A DNA stretch of 51,528 bases from Chromatiales bacterium (GTDB taxonomy: Bacteria; Pseudomonadota; Gammaproteobacteria; Chromatiales; Chromatiaceae). The position numbers were made by a program, and so were the translations under genes. The DNA is taken from the NCBI GenBank assembly GCA_028284585.1, contig JANQRK010000084.1, forward strand, positions 1 through 51,528, written 5' to 3'. Positions 25,671 to 35,232 of this stretch are shown here, one piece after another. How positions within the stretch are numbered: position 1 is the first letter of the stretch; every line of letters begins with the position of its first letter. The notes under the pieces were generated by a model that saw nothing but the letters and a program-made list of their open reading frames with translations, made no database searches and was not told where the DNA came from.

Positions 25671-27767
25671 CTAACGCGCCACCGTGTTCTCAGCCTGCGC
25701 CCGAATGAGGCCCACTAGCGCATGAATTTCGGCATCCGACAGCGCCAAACCCCAGGGCGGCATCATCGCACTCAGGCCGCGAGCGCTACCCCCCCGCTCG
25801 ATCACAGCATACAGATCAGCATCCGACCGAGATGCCTGAAACTCCGCGCTGGAGAAATCGGGCACAGAGACACCGAGTTGTTTCGAATCCGGCCCATCAC
25901 CACGCCCTCCAGTGCCATGGCAGCGGCTGCAATTGGCCGAGTAAAGGCTCTGCGCCTCGGCCAAACCAACGGGTTCCTCTACCACTTGGACAGGATCAGC
26001 AGCGATCGTCGCCTGATCTTTGGGTACCAGGCGGACGATCTCACCCTGAGAGCCGCTAGCGCTGCCGAGTGTGGTCAGCAAAATCTCCCCATCGGGGGTC
26101 TCGGCGAAGGATGTGATACCACGCTGCGCATACTGGTTGGCCTTGCCTACCAAATCAACCGACTCGACCGGCTCGCCGTCGGCCTGTAATGCGTAGATAT
26201 TCCCAGAGTAGTTGTCACCGAAAAGATATTTGCCGCGAAACTGCGGGTAGCGATCGCCGCGATACACAATGCCGCCAATTACCGCCCGCTCGTAGGCTGT
26301 ATGACGATAGGTGTAGATCGGTGCCATCTCTTTGCCGATCAGGGCGGAGGGCTTCGACTTGCCGGTGGCTTCGCGGCCTTCGACGAATGGGAATTGGTAG
26401 TTGCCACCTCGGGTGATCAGGTTGACCTCTTCCCAGACAGTCGAACCAACCTCGCCCGTCCACAGCCGTCCGTTTTCGGTGTCGAACGAGATCCTGAATG
26501 GGTTCCGCAGTCCGATCGCAAAGAATTCCTCGAGTGCGCCGTCCATGCCCACGAAGGGATTGTCATTGGGGATGAAATAGTGGTCGGTCTCGGCATTGTC
26601 CGGCCGATTTACGATTGGATGACTGACATCACCGCCACGCCGGTCGACGTCGATCCTCAACACCCCACCGCTCAGGCGCTGGTCGATTGCCTGATGCGAG
26701 CGCTTGTCAGACATTTCGCCCAACGCCAGGTAGAGGAAGCCGTCGGGGCCGAACTCGACCGAGCCGCCATTATGGAAACCGTCGTCGACTCGGTCGATCT
26801 CCATCAGCACAGTTTCGGACGCCGCGACGACTGCCGGATCGCCCGCGCTGAGATCGAAGCGCGAAAGGTAATTGACTTGCTCGCCGCCCAGGACGCTGGT
26901 GTAGTAAAGGAAGGCATAGCCCTGGTTGGTCGATTCAGCGCGGCCGAATTCAGGATGCACGGCGAAACCCAGGGCACCGTTCTCGACCTCGACCTCGCCG
27001 ACCTTGGCAGAAATATCTAACACGAGCCGCGGCTCACCTTGCGCCTTCCAAGGGACCCTAAGCAACCTGCCTTGGCGCTCCAGCACAAACATCTCGTCAG
27101 TGACGCCGGGTGGAAACTGGACCAAGATGGGTTGATGGAACTTCAGGCCGCCGACCGCGTTCTCGACGGTCCACTCGCCCTGCTCCTGGGTACTCAATTG
27201 AATGCGGATCTGGGTGATCACATTGGCCACATCGCGGTTGCTGACAAACAGCTTCGCGAGAATCCCAGGGGACACCGCCAAGACCATCGCGAGGACCCCG
27301 GGTAGTGAGAAAACGCGCCGCAATAACGCGCCGAGGAAGGCGATCAGCGATCGCCAGACCCCGACAGCCGGTAGCTGCTGTGCGAAATAGAACAGCGTGA
27401 AGACCACCAGGTTGACGAGCAGTATGCCCACCACGAACTGCGGATCGAAGGCCACTGTCGTCGTCACGAAGACCAACAAGGCGGCGACCGCGAAAGCGAC
27501 CGCCAACAAGAACAGTTCGTTGACTGTTCGCCTGGCATCCATTGGCTGCCAGGCGCCGAGAAATAGCTGGCCTAGCCCCAGGACAACGGCATGCACGGCA
27601 ACGAAATACTGCATGACCGTCCAGAAATCACCGGCGTCATAGCTGACTTCCGGCAGGCGGATCAACCACTTGGGTATGACATCGACGACGCCCTGCAGCC
27701 AATCGGCCGCAAACACGGCTATCGCGACCAAACAGAGTTCCAACAACAAGACAGCCAAGCGCTTCAT
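25671..27767 (-). CDS. Membrane-anchored PQQ-dependent sugar dehydrogenase fused to a cytochrome c domain
   Basis: 698 residues, with GGAGG 5 bases before the ATG. The N-terminal 170 residues hold four to five membrane helices. Residues about 200-590 form a soluble-glucose-dehydrogenase-type six-blade propeller: VGEVEVENGALGFAVHPEFG, DDGFHNGGSVEFGPDGFLYL, FFAIGLRNPFRISFDTENGR, EVNLITRGGNYQFP. The C-terminal domain has the haem site C613-S-R-C616-H617 and a likely axial Met near 668 in AMMPPWG. It oxidises aldose sugars or related alcohols using PQQ and passes electrons to its own haem, on the periplasmic side. Its gene lies 47 bp downstream of a TonB-receptor gene on the same strand. Confidence 0.9.
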   Translation of the reverse strand: MKRLAVLLLELCLVAIAVFAADWLQGVVDVIPKWLIRLPEVSYDAGDFWTVMQYFVAVHAVVLGLGQLFLGAWQPMDARRTVNELFLLAVAFAVAALLVFVTTTVAFDPQFVVGILLVNLVVFTLFYFAQQLPAVGVWRSLIAFLGALLRRVFSLPGVLAMVLAVSPGILAKLFVSNRDVANVITQIRIQLSTQEQGEWTVENAVGGLKFHQPILVQFPPGVTDEMFVLERQGRLLRVPWKAQGEPRLVLDISAKVGEVEVENGALGFAVHPEFGRAESTNQGYAFLYYTSVLGGEQVNYLSRFDLSAGDPAVVAASETVLMEIDRVDDGFHNGGSVEFGPDGFLYLALGEMSDKRSHQAIDQRLSGGVLRIDVDRRGGDVSHPIVNRPDNAETDHYFIPNDNPFVGMDGALEEFFAIGLRNPFRISFDTENGRLWTGEVGSTVWEEVNLITRGGNYQFPFVEGREATGKSKPSALIGKEMAPIYTYRHTAYERAVIGGIVYRGDRYPQFRGKYLFGDNYSGNIYALQADGEPVESVDLVGKANQYAQRGITSFAETPDGEILLTTLGSASGSQGEIVRLVPKDQATIAADPVQVVEEPVGLAEAQSLYSANCSRCHGTGGRGDGPDSKQLGVSVPDFSSAEFQASRSDADLYAVIERGGSARGLSAMMPPWGLALSDAEIHALVGLIRAQAENTVAR

Positions 27768-27814
27768 CGAGCCTCCGTTAATCCCCAGACAGGCAGCGGG
27801 CCACCATGCCCGGT

Positions 27815-29701
27815 TCAGATCTCAAACGACAAGCCCACAGCGGCAGTGATCCCACCGTTTGAAAAGCCGATGCTTTCTTCGTAATCGTCATCGAGTAGAT
27901 TCTTGATCGCGAAGTTCGCCGTCGCGCCCCGAGCGAACTGCCAGCGCAACGCCGTATCGAGCCGCCAGTATGCCGGCATTTTTACCAATCCCGTCGGCAC
28001 CGAACTGTCAAAGTGGCTGCCGGTGTAGTTAGCCAACAGGGACCAATCCATCCGTGCCGTAAGGCGTTGTCTGTATTCACTACCGGCCTGCCAGTCCGGC
28101 CGGCGCCGCAACACGGCGTCGGACCCCACCACATCGGAATTGCTGTAGGTTGCATAGAGGCTCAGTGCGGCATCCGGATCAAGCTGCCAGTTCACTCGTG
28201 CATCCACCCCGTCGACATCCACCTGTCCGCGATTGACGTTGGTAAAGCTGTCCGGATCGAAATCAATCAGATTGCGATATTCGACCTGAAAGACCGACAT
28301 TCTAAGGTCGATGCCGGCACTGGGCCAGCGCTTCGCCACACCCAGATCCAAGGACTCGCTGTACTCGGGCAACAGGTCCGGATTACCGACCAACGACTGC
28401 CCTAGCGCGAACATACTCGGCAGTTTGAAGCCCTGACCATAATGCACAGCGAGCTCCGCCCCAATTTTCGGCAGCATGTAACCCATTCCGAAATTGAAAC
28501 TGGTTTCATCGTCGGTGCCATCCGGCCAGTCGTGGCGCACCCCGCTCTGGACAGTCAATACGGGGGTCAAAGCATAGGCAAACTCGAAGAATAGGCTTTG
28601 CGAATTACGCGTCAATTCAAAGCGCGCAGGGAGCTCGAACTCAGCGAAGCGGATCAAGTCGTCACTGCTACCCTTTTCGTGCTCCGCGGCCAGTCCGGCC
28701 GTCAATTGCAAACCGTCCTGCGGCTCGCTGACGAGATAGAGCTGTGCCTCGGTGCGCCGGTAGTCGCGCTCGGCGGCGACCGCCGGAATGCCGGACAGCG
28801 TACCGCTGGCAATACCGGGATTGTCGGTGGTCTCACGATGACGAGTTGTGCTGGCGAGCGCCTTGAGCTGCGTCGAGTCATCCAGGTCCCAGCGCAGGTT
28901 CAGCCCCAGGACATCACGCCGAAAATCGCGTGTCTCCTGATCGCGGATGACGCCAAGACGGTCGCCACCACTGTCTTCGGGAAATCCCGAGGCATCGCCG
29001 TCCACACCAAAATAGAGCATATCCAGCTGCCCGCTATGGCCGATGCCGGTGCTGGCGCGCGCCAGGAGATAAGACTGTCGCAGCTCATCACCTTCGACGC
29101 CATTGGTCTTGTCAGCGACACCCAGGCTGACGCTACCGTTGGGGCCCTCACGACTGGTACCACCCAGGTCGGCACCGCCTGTGAGTGACCCATGGCTATC
29201 GATATTGCCGCGCAATCGCCTGCCTCGAAACGGCCGCGTGCTCAGGCTGACGGTTCCACCGAGCCCGTCGCCGCCGAGCACAGCCGAGCCGGGACGCGGG
29301 TTGACCTCTATGCGGTCGACGATCGCCGCCGGAATCATGTACAGATCAAAGCCGCCGCCGCGACTATTCGTCGGGTCGTTCAGCTTGATGCCGTCGAGCA
29401 GAAACAACGTGTAGTTGGGATCGCCGCCGCGAATCGACACAAAGGTCAATCCGCCAGCGCCCCCAGCACGCATCGCCGCGACGCTGGGCAGGGCCTGTAG
29501 GAGCTCCTGGGTGTCCGTTGGGGCGCGTCGCTCGATCTCTTCTCGCCGCAATACCGAACGCGACAGATTCGGTGTGGTAGCGGCCGAGGACAAACGGCTT
29601 TCGGTGACCACGATCACTGGTGCGTCATCGGTCGGTTCGGCGCACCAACCTGCGGTCGCTTGACAAACGAGTATCAAGCTAACCAAGTACTTTACCGGCA
29701 T
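27815..29701 (-). CDS. TonB-dependent outer-membrane receptor
   Basis: 628 residues from the ATG at 29701, chosen because a signal peptide (KYLVSLILVCQATAGWCA) follows at once and AAAGGA lies upstream. A TonB-box-like stretch (PVIVVTESR) is followed by the plug domain (ELLQALPSVAAMRAGGAGGL, VSIRGGDPNYTLFLLDGI, PAAIVDRIEVNPRPGSAVLG) and a 22-strand-type barrel ending in aromatic FEI. The overall look is BtuB-like. No cobalamin riboswitch signature could be made out upstream. Position directly before a PQQ-dependent dehydrogenase suggests uptake of PQQ or of the sugar or its product, which is inference. Confidence 0.9.
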   Translation of the reverse strand: MPVKYLVSLILVCQATAGWCAEPTDDAPVIVVTESRLSSAATTPNLSRSVLRREEIERRAPTDTQELLQALPSVAAMRAGGAGGLTFVSIRGGDPNYTLFLLDGIKLNDPTNSRGGGFDLYMIPAAIVDRIEVNPRPGSAVLGGDGLGGTVSLSTRPFRGRRLRGNIDSHGSLTGGADLGGTSREGPNGSVSLGVADKTNGVEGDELRQSYLLARASTGIGHSGQLDMLYFGVDGDASGFPEDSGGDRLGVIRDQETRDFRRDVLGLNLRWDLDDSTQLKALASTTRHRETTDNPGIASGTLSGIPAVAAERDYRRTEAQLYLVSEPQDGLQLTAGLAAEHEKGSSDDLIRFAEFELPARFELTRNSQSLFFEFAYALTPVLTVQSGVRHDWPDGTDDETSFNFGMGYMLPKIGAELAVHYGQGFKLPSMFALGQSLVGNPDLLPEYSESLDLGVAKRWPSAGIDLRMSVFQVEYRNLIDFDPDSFTNVNRGQVDVDGVDARVNWQLDPDAALSLYATYSNSDVVGSDAVLRRRPDWQAGSEYRQRLTARMDWSLLANYTGSHFDSSVPTGLVKMPAYWRLDTALRWQFARGATANFAIKNLLDDDYEESIGFSNGGITAAVGLSFEI

Positions 29702-29936
29702 GCGTGAATGTCCTTTGAACCTGAATGACTGGGCTGTGATCGAGTACTGCATGTGGCGCAATTCTGCTTATGCGTTTGCAACGCCTGGTGGGACAGCGAA
29801 CTGCTGAGTTCAGCTGCGTCGGTTTATGCGACGCGGGTGGGGGCGACCCCGGTCCACCGCCGCGCCCACAACAAATGACGCATCCGCGGAACAGCGCCCG
29901 TGATCGCTGAGCGGCGCTTGAACGACAGCGTACACC

Positions 29937-30578
29937 CTAGCCTCTAGTGTCTGCGTGGGCTAGCTTCGAGGCCACTCCCAAATACATATAGCCCGCAATG
30001 TGCGGCGCCTTTTCGATATAGAGATTTTCCAGCTCCTCAACACAGAACCCCGACGACGCAATATAGTCTTGTATCGGGCGATTGAGATGACAACCGCCCG
30101 CGATCCTCTTCCAGTAAGGGGTCAGTTTGTCCTGCCAATGGCTGATCCTCTGTGCCGGAGATCGTCCATGCTCACAGAACAGCAGCTTTCCGTGCGGCCT
30201 CAAGACTCGGTGCATCTGCCTAAGTGCTGCCTGCCAATCGGGAATCGTACACAGTGTGTAGGTCAGCAACACGGTATCCACCGACTCATCCTCGAGTGGG
30301 ATTGCCTCTCCTGGCAAGTCGAGCCATTTCACCTTGACGGGCGACTGAGCAAGATTGCCAGCCGCCTTCCGGCGCATACCTTCGGAAGGTTCGAGTCCCC
30401 AAACGTAGTCGACTCGGTCGCTATCGTACAACGCGAGGTTCAATCCGGAGCCCATACCCACTTCAAGCACGACACCGTCTGCTCTAGGTACAATCCTTTG
30501 TCGCAGCGCCATGATCGGATCCATAGAGCACGCCCAGTCGATGAGATGGGGAAGAATTCTGTTTTCGTAGAAGCTCAT
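29937..30578 (-). CDS. Class I SAM-dependent methyltransferase
   Basis: 213 residues from the ATG at 30578 (MSFYENRILPHLIDWACS, the family's usual start; the frame continues upstream without support). The SAM-binding loop is VVLEVGMGSGLNLALYD, then the acidic strand VWGLEPSEGMRRKA, the LPLED-like motif IPLEDESVDTVLLTYTLCTI, and RQMHRVLRPHGKLLFCEHGR. This matches the UbiE/phospholipid-methyltransferase-like branch of short methyltransferases with a C-terminal Cys/His-rich part (GGCHLNRPIQDYI). Substrate unknown. It is on the same strand as the TonB/PQQ pair but separated from it by 235 bp. Confidence 0.85.
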   Translation of the reverse strand: MSFYENRILPHLIDWACSMDPIMALRQRIVPRADGVVLEVGMGSGLNLALYDSDRVDYVWGLEPSEGMRRKAAGNLAQSPVKVKWLDLPGEAIPLEDESVDTVLLTYTLCTIPDWQAALRQMHRVLRPHGKLLFCEHGRSPAQRISHWQDKLTPYWKRIAGGCHLNRPIQDYIASSGFCVEELENLYIEKAPHIAGYMYLGVASKLAHADTRG

Positions 30579-30917
30579 TGGCCGTCGCTCGAACCATGGC
30601 GGTGGAGCCATGGTACTGGAGCAGCGGACCGGCGCGTTGCTGGTTCAGCAAAAAGATGCCCCTATCTGAGGAACCGACAAGCTATCCCCTGGACACTGTC
30701 CATTTGCGCCCCGGCACAGCCGAGGGCTGCGGGCCGCGTATGAAAAACTTTTGCTCTGGCCCTAAAATCTGCTGCTAAGGTCCCCGCCGAGGACCGGGGC
30801 CTGGGTCCACCGTTGGTAACGATTTGGGTCGGCCCGCAGTTTCGCTGGCGCCGGACAACGGATGGGGTGCCGTCATTTCAATCAAGGTGGGGTCGACCCG
30901 CTCAAGAGACAGCAACA
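30579..30917. other. Divergent intergenic region, no gene seen
   Basis: 339 bp between a minus-strand methyltransferase start and a plus-strand secreted-protein start. The GC-rich repeat-like stretch near 30780-30810 (CCCCG and CGGGG arms) is weak. No open frame matches a known family. Confidence 0.4.
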
Positions 30918-32189
30918 ATGAAAAAGAACCTGTGTGCCGCAATTGTCAGCCTGATCGCGCTGTCGGTTTGCCTACCGCTACAGGCCGCCGACTTTGGCAT
31001 CGGGGTGTTCTTGAAAAAGAATACCGGCGTCATCACCGGTGACCCCGTCGAGTTCTACATATCCGGGTTCAACAAGCAGTCGGTGCCAGAGACCGTCGAT
31101 ATCCATGTTGGCGTGATAGCACCGGATGGTAATTTCTACGAATACCCAAACTGGAATCGACAATTCGTGCCTTGGCTGCCTTCGTTTCGGCTCCCGGCCA
31201 ACTTCCGGCTCGCGCCGACCTTCCTCGACAATCTCAATTCCTTTCCGGGCGGTTTGAGGCCGGGCGTCTACCAGCTGATCGCGGGCTTTACACGTCCCGG
31301 CACACTGGATATCACAGCGCTCGACTCGCGCTCATTCGTGGTCGCAGATCCTTCGCAAGACTGGACTACACAGGGCATCTCGTTTTTCCGGGGCGAATCG
31401 CCCGCCACCGTCCCTGCCGGTGTGACGGTCAGTGCCAATACTGGCTTCTCCCGCGTATTGTTTGGGCGGGCACGGCTTGCCGCACATTTCCGAAGCACAG
31501 AACCCGTTATTGAAAGTTGCCTATACAACGAACTCCCCCGTGTGTTGGAGGTCGTCGTCGGCGAGGCCAATGTCTCGTCGCTCGACGCCGGGAATGCACT
31601 GAGTCTAAGTTCACCGGGCACGGGCAATCGTCCGCTCAATCGAACCGAGCTCAACGACGGGAGTCTGACGTACGCCAGCGGAACCTTGCCAGCATCATTC
31701 TACCAGCCGGGTCAGCTTTATACCGTGAGTGGTACTGGCGGTCCTGACGTCGGGCCGTTCAGTATCGCCGCAAGAGCAACGCGCCTGATGTCGGTAACCG
31801 CACCAAATCTCGCCGCAGCGCAGCCTTTGATCGACACCAGCCGGCCGTTGACGGTCCGCTGGATCGGCAACGACGGCATTGGGGAAGTCTTGGTCGTGCT
31901 GAGTGCCAGTCTGAGCCAGGAGGAACCGCGCGAGATCATCTGCCGTTTTGCCGATGACGGACAAGCGCAGATACCCACAGCCCTGCTGGCGCGGCTGAAA
32001 GACGCGCTGTTACAAAGCAGTCCGAACTTGCCCGATCTGCCGAGTATCGACATCCCGGACAGCCTGTTGTCACCGATGATCTCCGTCGCAGTCAGCCGTC
32101 AAGTCGTGAAGCACAAGTCGCTGGGTGGCCAGGACTTCCTCTCCATCGCCATTGGCAGCGCCGTGGGTGGCACCTCGGAGCTACGCTGA
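30918..32189 (+). CDS. Unknown secreted beta-rich protein
   Basis: 423 residues from the ATG at 30918 (AAGAGA about 9 bases upstream), followed at once by a signal peptide (VSLIALSVCLPLQA). The mature protein starts ADFGIGVFLKKNTGVITGDP and has Ig-like beta-strand patterns: VEFYISGFNKQS and VDIHVGVIAPDGNFYEY in the first domain (about 25-150), then a region with two Cys and a last domain (about 300-420) beginning AAQPLIDTSRPLTVRWIGND. I do not recognise the family. It is not followed closely by another plus-strand gene. Possible roles are an exported adhesin, matrix or structural protein. Confidence 0.75.
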   Translation: MKKNLCAAIVSLIALSVCLPLQAADFGIGVFLKKNTGVITGDPVEFYISGFNKQSVPETVDIHVGVIAPDGNFYEYPNWNRQFVPWLPSFRLPANFRLAPTFLDNLNSFPGGLRPGVYQLIAGFTRPGTLDITALDSRSFVVADPSQDWTTQGISFFRGESPATVPAGVTVSANTGFSRVLFGRARLAAHFRSTEPVIESCLYNELPRVLEVVVGEANVSSLDAGNALSLSSPGTGNRPLNRTELNDGSLTYASGTLPASFYQPGQLYTVSGTGGPDVGPFSIAARATRLMSVTAPNLAAAQPLIDTSRPLTVRWIGNDGIGEVLVVLSASLSQEEPREIICRFADDGQAQIPTALLARLKDALLQSSPNLPDLPSIDIPDSLLSPMISVAVSRQVVKHKSLGGQDFLSIAIGSAVGGTSELR

Positions 32190-32307
32190 GCTAACTCGAC
32201 CGCACCAGCGACACGAACACCTTAGGGCCTTGCTGCGGTCCGGCCGCAATCCGATCGGTTATCGATGAGGCAGATCAACAGCGGCCAGCCTACGAAGGGT
32301 TCGGCCG

Positions 32308-32943
32308 TTACCTGCCCTTGGGCGGGGTCGACTCAGCGTCGGATTTCAGGAGCCGCCAAAGCGTCACCTGGTCGGGAAAGCCGGTGGGTTCGAGTTGCCT
32401 GCTCTGCTGGAAAAGCTTGAGCGCGTCTCGGGTTGCCGGATTGAAGGTTCCATCGATATCGCCCTGATAGAACTCGGCAGCGGCAAGCCTGCGCTGGACC
32501 CTCTCGACAAGCCTTTCATAGAGCAACACTGTGCGGTCACCGTCCCGGACCGGGATCTTCTCCGAGGACTGTTTTAGGCGATCTTGCGACGCCTGATCGA
32601 TCAGCGATCGCAACACGGCAAAGACGGTCGCCTTGGGATGTTGCTTACAGTTCTCACTGATCACCGCCGCCAGCATCTCTGTGCTTTCAAATGAGGTGAC
32701 GTCATAGGTGGCAATGGCGTGCTGGTTGCTGCCGGTGATGTAACCGTCGATCCACCCGCCAATCACATGGTAGACCGATGAACGGGCTTCGCGCTCGCGT
32801 TCGTAGACATCACAGCTGACCAGCCCAGCACCTCTTACACCATAGCGGCCTTGTTCATCGGCAGCCCCTACCCCCTGCGCCACCAGGAGACCAAGCACGA
32901 GGAACAGGCCCGCATCGCGGGCCGGATGGAAGGCATAGGGCAT
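32308..32943 (-). CDS. Secreted protein with C-terminal peptidoglycan-binding-like domain
   Basis: 211 residues. A signal peptide spans about 10-28 (LFLVLGLLVAQGVGA). The C-terminal part (about 150-205) reads AAAEFYQGDIDGTFNPATRD then ALKLFQQSRQLEPTGFPDQV, the pattern of PG_binding_1 domains. The middle (about 30-145) is unknown, with YGVRGAGLVSCDVYEREREA and a conserved-looking Cys pair. Its ATG overlaps the stop of the upstream PEP-CTERM gene (TGATG), so the two are translated together. That coupling suggests the pair acts together at the cell surface. Confidence 0.8.
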   Translation of the reverse strand: MPYAFHPARDAGLFLVLGLLVAQGVGAADEQGRYGVRGAGLVSCDVYEREREARSSVYHVIGGWIDGYITGSNQHAIATYDVTSFESTEMLAAVISENCKQHPKATVFAVLRSLIDQASQDRLKQSSEKIPVRDGDRTVLLYERLVERVQRRLAAAEFYQGDIDGTFNPATRDALKLFQQSRQLEPTGFPDQVTLWRLLKSDAESTPPKGR

Positions 32944-34673
32944 CAGGCGACCAGTACCTCAATAGGTGATAAACGGCCCTGGCGACGACGCACGGCACCA
33001 ACGGCAACCAATCCAATCAAGATGATAACCACCGTTCCGGGAACTGGCACCTGGATGGTAAAGGCCGCGGTTTGTATCGGATCGAAGCCCTGCAACGCAA
33101 AAGGCAGGCTGTAGACCGGAATCTCCAGCTTGGGGGTCGAAAAAAGCTCATTGCCCAAGCCTAGCAGCTGATTGAGGCTAATCGGCGTGGTACCCAGTAT
33201 CGAAACCCCATTGTAAGAGGCACCTGCCGAAAACTTCAGGATATCCAGCGTGCCCGAGAGGCCCAAATCAATCCCCAGGGTGTTGGTCAACAGGGCATCG
33301 AGCCAAAAGGTGGGATTGATTGTCGTGGTTTGCAACAGGGCGATATCGGGCATCATGTCCCAGGCACCCTCCCAGAACGACTGCAGGCCGTTGAACCCTT
33401 CAATGTGAACCGGCTTGTCGAAGTCGAGCCGGGCCATCAGCGTCGGTGTCAACTCGAAGTCTTGGGTGATACCGATATCCGGGCCGGCATCGATGTCCAA
33501 GGCGTCGAACTGCGCACCGATCTTGAATCCACCCGAGCTGAGCAGATCCAGGCCGATACCAAGCGGCGGAAAGCCGGCCATGGTGGCCACACCATCGAGA
33601 TCGATCTTGGCCTGGATGACATCGTCGCGACCGCTGGATTGGATCGTGCCGCCCTGCAGACCTCCATTGGTTGAGATATCCGGTAGTTTGAACGCAATCG
33701 AGGCAAGATCGACAGTGGCAGCCGGCCCAGGGGGTATGGTGCTGAACAGGTCGCCGAAATTCGACGTCGCCTTGAACCCTGGCACGCCGGTCGCACTGAG
33801 CGCGCCCTGCAGCGTCACCGTTTGGTTGAGCAGATTGGCCTGAGCCAAGGGTCGCCTATCACCGCCCGGGTTGGCGGGTGGCAAGAGGTCTGGAACGATA
33901 TTTAGATTGTTCGGATCGATCGAAAGTATCGGTTGATTGGCATCCAAGTTCGGCAGATTGGCGGTGCCCTTGGCGGTGCAGCCAAAGCCGATCAAACAGG
34001 CCTGGCCGCTCACTGATCCGGACAGTTGTGCGATCGCGTTGATGTAGGCCTCGGCCCTGGGAGATTGCGAAGACAAGCTGCCAGCGGTCAAGGAACTAAC
34101 GGGATCCAAGCTGAAGTACTCGCCTGCTCCTTGTTTGCTGCTCGGCAGGGTGGCCATGGCAGTAAAATCGGCCATTGCATCGACCGAACCACTATCGATG
34201 GTGTAGCCAAACTCGAGGCCGAATTTTCCTGAACTTTTCAGTATGGCCTCGGCACCGTTCCGGGTATCGATAGTCACTGTGCGCGGCTTGGGATCGGGCT
34301 CACCGCCGCACAAAAAATTCACCGTGTCTTTACACAGCTTCCAGGCCCACCACCCCGGGTTGGTATTGACGGTTGGCCTGACCACTGTGCCCGTGATATC
34401 GCCCAGTTTGGCGGTCTTGTCATTCCACTGCGCACCGACGAAGACAGAGTCCTCCAGTACCGTAGAACCGCCACTGCCCCACATGCTCTGGTTGGTAGTA
34501 GAGAACGCAAGAGGACCGGCGTCGTAGACAGTCGACGCATTGGCCGCGCCACAGGCGACTACGAGTAGAAAGGCGACAAACCGACCTGCCGGATTGCGCA
34601 GCTGCCGTGGTGCCGGTTTGATGAGATGTTCAGAATTTCGGGCCGTGTGACTGGCCTGCAGTTTGGCGTGCAT
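32943..34673 (-). CDS. PEP-CTERM-type secreted protein
   Basis: 576 residues, with AAGGAGAG before the ATG. A long signal region ends near residue 47 (FLLVVACGAANAS). The very C terminus has the sorting signal: VPVPGT, a hydrophobic helix (VVIILIGLVAVGAV), then the basic cluster RRRQGR, followed by about nine further residues, somewhat longer than usual. This is the layout recognised by exosortase/EpsH systems, which cut near the VPxP motif and anchor or release the protein. The mature part is Gly/Ser/Asn-rich and low in Cys, with no catalytic motif I recognise. Likely role: extracellular matrix or surface protein. Confidence 0.85.
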   Translation of the reverse strand: MHAKLQASHTARNSEHLIKPAPRQLRNPAGRFVAFLLVVACGAANASTVYDAGPLAFSTTNQSMWGSGGSTVLEDSVFVGAQWNDKTAKLGDITGTVVRPTVNTNPGWWAWKLCKDTVNFLCGGEPDPKPRTVTIDTRNGAEAILKSSGKFGLEFGYTIDSGSVDAMADFTAMATLPSSKQGAGEYFSLDPVSSLTAGSLSSQSPRAEAYINAIAQLSGSVSGQACLIGFGCTAKGTANLPNLDANQPILSIDPNNLNIVPDLLPPANPGGDRRPLAQANLLNQTVTLQGALSATGVPGFKATSNFGDLFSTIPPGPAATVDLASIAFKLPDISTNGGLQGGTIQSSGRDDVIQAKIDLDGVATMAGFPPLGIGLDLLSSGGFKIGAQFDALDIDAGPDIGITQDFELTPTLMARLDFDKPVHIEGFNGLQSFWEGAWDMMPDIALLQTTTINPTFWLDALLTNTLGIDLGLSGTLDILKFSAGASYNGVSILGTTPISLNQLLGLGNELFSTPKLEIPVYSLPFALQGFDPIQTAAFTIQVPVPGTVVIILIGLVAVGAVRRRQGRLSPIEVLVA

Positions 34674-35232
34674 TACCCTCTCCTTACAACATAGCCACTG
34701 CCCCTGGCACAGGCCCCGCTGTTTTTATATTTGGCCGAGATGACCTTGGAATCGATTGCGGAACCGGGGGAGAGCTTGAATGCAGTTTTGCTTAAGTTAA
34801 TCGCCGTGGTTTTTGTTCCTTTCGAGATCGGCCGTGTAGGCCGGCTGGTTCCTGAAGTTGTGCCCTAACTTAATCTGCGACTTCGGATCACATTCGAGGT
34901 ATCAGCAAGTTCTGGTCCATCGCACAGACCGTTGCGAGAAAAACCAGTAAATTCCGCTAGTTGTGTTCCACACATGACCGCTGAATCGTCATGCACAGCA
35001 CGATAACGTAAAGATCTCTGACAAATGTTAGGAAGCCAATTCGACAATTGGCGCACTGTCCAAAACTGAACTTGGTGTGGTCGAGCGACCGGGAGATAGG
35101 TGCAATGCTTGTTATACGTCAATAGGATGATTGAAGAGTGGCAACCCAAAAAAGATCGTCTGTGTTTTGGACGCTCAAGACGTAATGGACGCCTGATGTA
35201 ATCGCTGAAAATGCCACACCTACTCCATCTAG
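34674..35232. other. AT-richer intergenic region, no gene seen
   Basis: 559 bp between the start of the PEP-CTERM gene and the stop of the ankyrin gene, both on the minus strand. I looked for a sigma-54 promoter (TGGCAC-N5-TTGC), reported for some PEP-CTERM genes, but found no good match on the correct strand. A 94-codon minus-strand frame (34865-35149) resembles nothing known. The lower GC than flanking genes may mark old inserted DNA. Confidence 0.45.

Noticed and set aside
26301..27020. 239-codon plus-strand frame opposite the PQQ dehydrogenase
   Set aside because: No similarity and no ribosome binding site. The minus-strand gene explains the sequence.
29702..29936. Possible cobalamin riboswitch upstream of the BtuB-like TonB receptor
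   Set aside because: GC-rich stems are present but I could not find the B12-box or the GCCACTG core in the right order on the minus strand.
34674..34800. Sigma-54 promoter for the PEP-CTERM gene
   Set aside because: A TGGCAC occurs but on the plus strand, opposite to the gene, and without the TTGC element.
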